From Pseudorhodoplanes sp. (lineage in GTDB: Bacteria; Pseudomonadota; Alphaproteobacteria; Rhizobiales; Xanthobacteraceae), in assembly GCA_008933495.1 (NCBI GenBank), contig WBUW01000235.1, positions 1 through 5,493 on the forward strand: a stretch of DNA of 5,493 bases, given 5' to 3'. Position 1 is the first letter of the stretch, and every line of letters begins with the position of its first letter. The notes under the pieces are model-generated. The model saw nothing but the letters and a program-made list of their open reading frames with translations, had not been told where the DNA came from and ran no database searches. The translations under genes were made by a program, and so were the position numbers. Shown here piece after piece: positions 5,058 to 5,493 of the stretch.

Positions 5058-5493
5058 ATGCCCACCGATCCTGCCGCCGACCTCAAGACCGACACGCTGC
5101 TCGACGACCTGACCGGGCTGGCGTCGCGCGCGGCCGGCGAAATCCTGCGGATTCGACAAGGCGCGATCGGCACGCGCATGAAAGCCGACGCCTCGCCGGT
5201 AACGCTCGCCGATGAAGCCTCGGAGGCGCTGCTGCTCGATGGCCTTGGCCGCATTCTGCCGGGCGTTGCGGTCGTGTCGGAGGAAGCCGTGGCACGCGGC
5301 GGCGCGGCGCGCGCGGACACGACATTCCTTCTCGTCGATCCGCTCGACGGCACGCGCGAGTTCGTTGCCGGGCGCGACGAATTCACGATCAATATTGCGC
5401 TTGTCCATGCGCGGCGGCCGGTCGCCGGCATCCTTGCCGCGCCATTGCGTGGCCGCATCTGGCGCGGCGCCGCCGGCTGCGGCGTCGCGGTGT
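5058..5493 (+). CDS. cysQ: CysQ, 3'(2'),5'-bisphosphate nucleotidase (5' part)
   Basis: CysQ hydrolyses 3'-phosphoadenosine 5'-phosphate (PAP), a by-product of sulfate assimilation, to AMP and phosphate, and belongs to the Mg-dependent, lithium-sensitive inositol monophosphatase superfamily. The 145 visible codons include the family signatures: K42-A-D44-ASPVT-L-A-D52 near the N-terminus, the metal-ligand acidic pair E75-E76 in VVSEEA, and DPLDGTREF (94-102), the DPxDGT metal-binding motif. The following DEFTINIALV segment (107-116) is typical of CysQ and helps separate it from plain inositol monophosphatases. The C-terminal half, with the last metal-binding aspartate, is beyond the right edge; about half of a usual 260-275 aa protein is seen. 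ATG 5058 is preceded by AAGGA (5042-5046), with an 11-nt gap that is rather long. It is divergent from chpT and functionally unrelated to the che genes. Confidence 0.9.
   Translation, partial: MPTDPAADLKTDTLLDDLTGLASRAAGEILRIRQGAIGTRMKADASPVTLADEASEALLLDGLGRILPGVAVVSEEAVARGGAARADTTFLLVDPLDGTREFVAGRDEFTINIALVHARRPVAGILAAPLRGRIWRGAAGCGVAV

Noticed and set aside
4941..5408. In-frame upstream extension of chpT on the minus strand
   Set aside because: It runs antisense through the conserved cysQ coding sequence; ChpT homology begins at residue 1 of the ATG 4940 product and a Shine-Dalgarno precedes that ATG.

Overview
The window is about 5.5 kb of GC-rich, densely coding DNA from an alphaproteobacterium, most likely of the order Hyphomicrobiales (Bradyrhizobium / Rhodopseudomonas / Afipia-like). 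Three things point there: a ChpT histidine phosphotransferase, which is confined to Alphaproteobacteria; a CheA with a C-terminal receiver domain beside cheW, cheY and cheB; and a TTAA-N7-TTAA box of the CtrA type between chpT and cheA. The order is confidently read; the genus is a guess from general resemblance.

Layout. From right to left on the minus strand the genes are chpT (4302-4940), a 181-nt intergenic region, cheA (1463-4120), cheW (984-1451), cheY (547-912) and the 5' part of cheB, which runs off the left edge (1-508). cheA-cheW are 11 nt apart, cheW-cheY 71 nt and cheY-cheB 38 nt, so the four che genes look like one operon. On the plus strand, divergent from chpT across 117 nt, the 5' part of cysQ runs off the right edge (5058-5493). 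There is no gene-free stretch longer than 300 bases.

How the genes work together. CheA, coupled to chemoreceptors by CheW, autophosphorylates on a histidine in its N-terminal HPt domain and passes the phosphate to CheY (flagellar motor) and CheB (receptor methylesterase). This CheA also carries two CheW-like modules and its own receiver domain and lacks a recognisable P2 docking domain. No chemoreceptor, cheR or cheD is in the window. ChpT belongs to a different relay, CckA-ChpT-CtrA/CpdR, which controls the cell cycle and, in many alphaproteobacteria, motility. cysQ is an unrelated housekeeping gene (PAP phosphatase of sulfur assimilation).

Non-coding structure. The chpT-cheA gap contains a 15-bp palindromic CtrA-type box that overlaps a possible -35 element for cheA, a second short dyad in the putative promoter spacer, and a perfect 8-bp-stem inverted repeat one base from the cheA Shine-Dalgarno sequence. 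The chpT/cysQ divergent region contains another perfect 8-bp-stem inverted repeat. I see no mobile element, tRNA, rRNA, CRISPR array or strong intrinsic terminator. The genes belong to known families; the most interesting material is the regulatory wiring between ChpT/CtrA and the chemotaxis operon.
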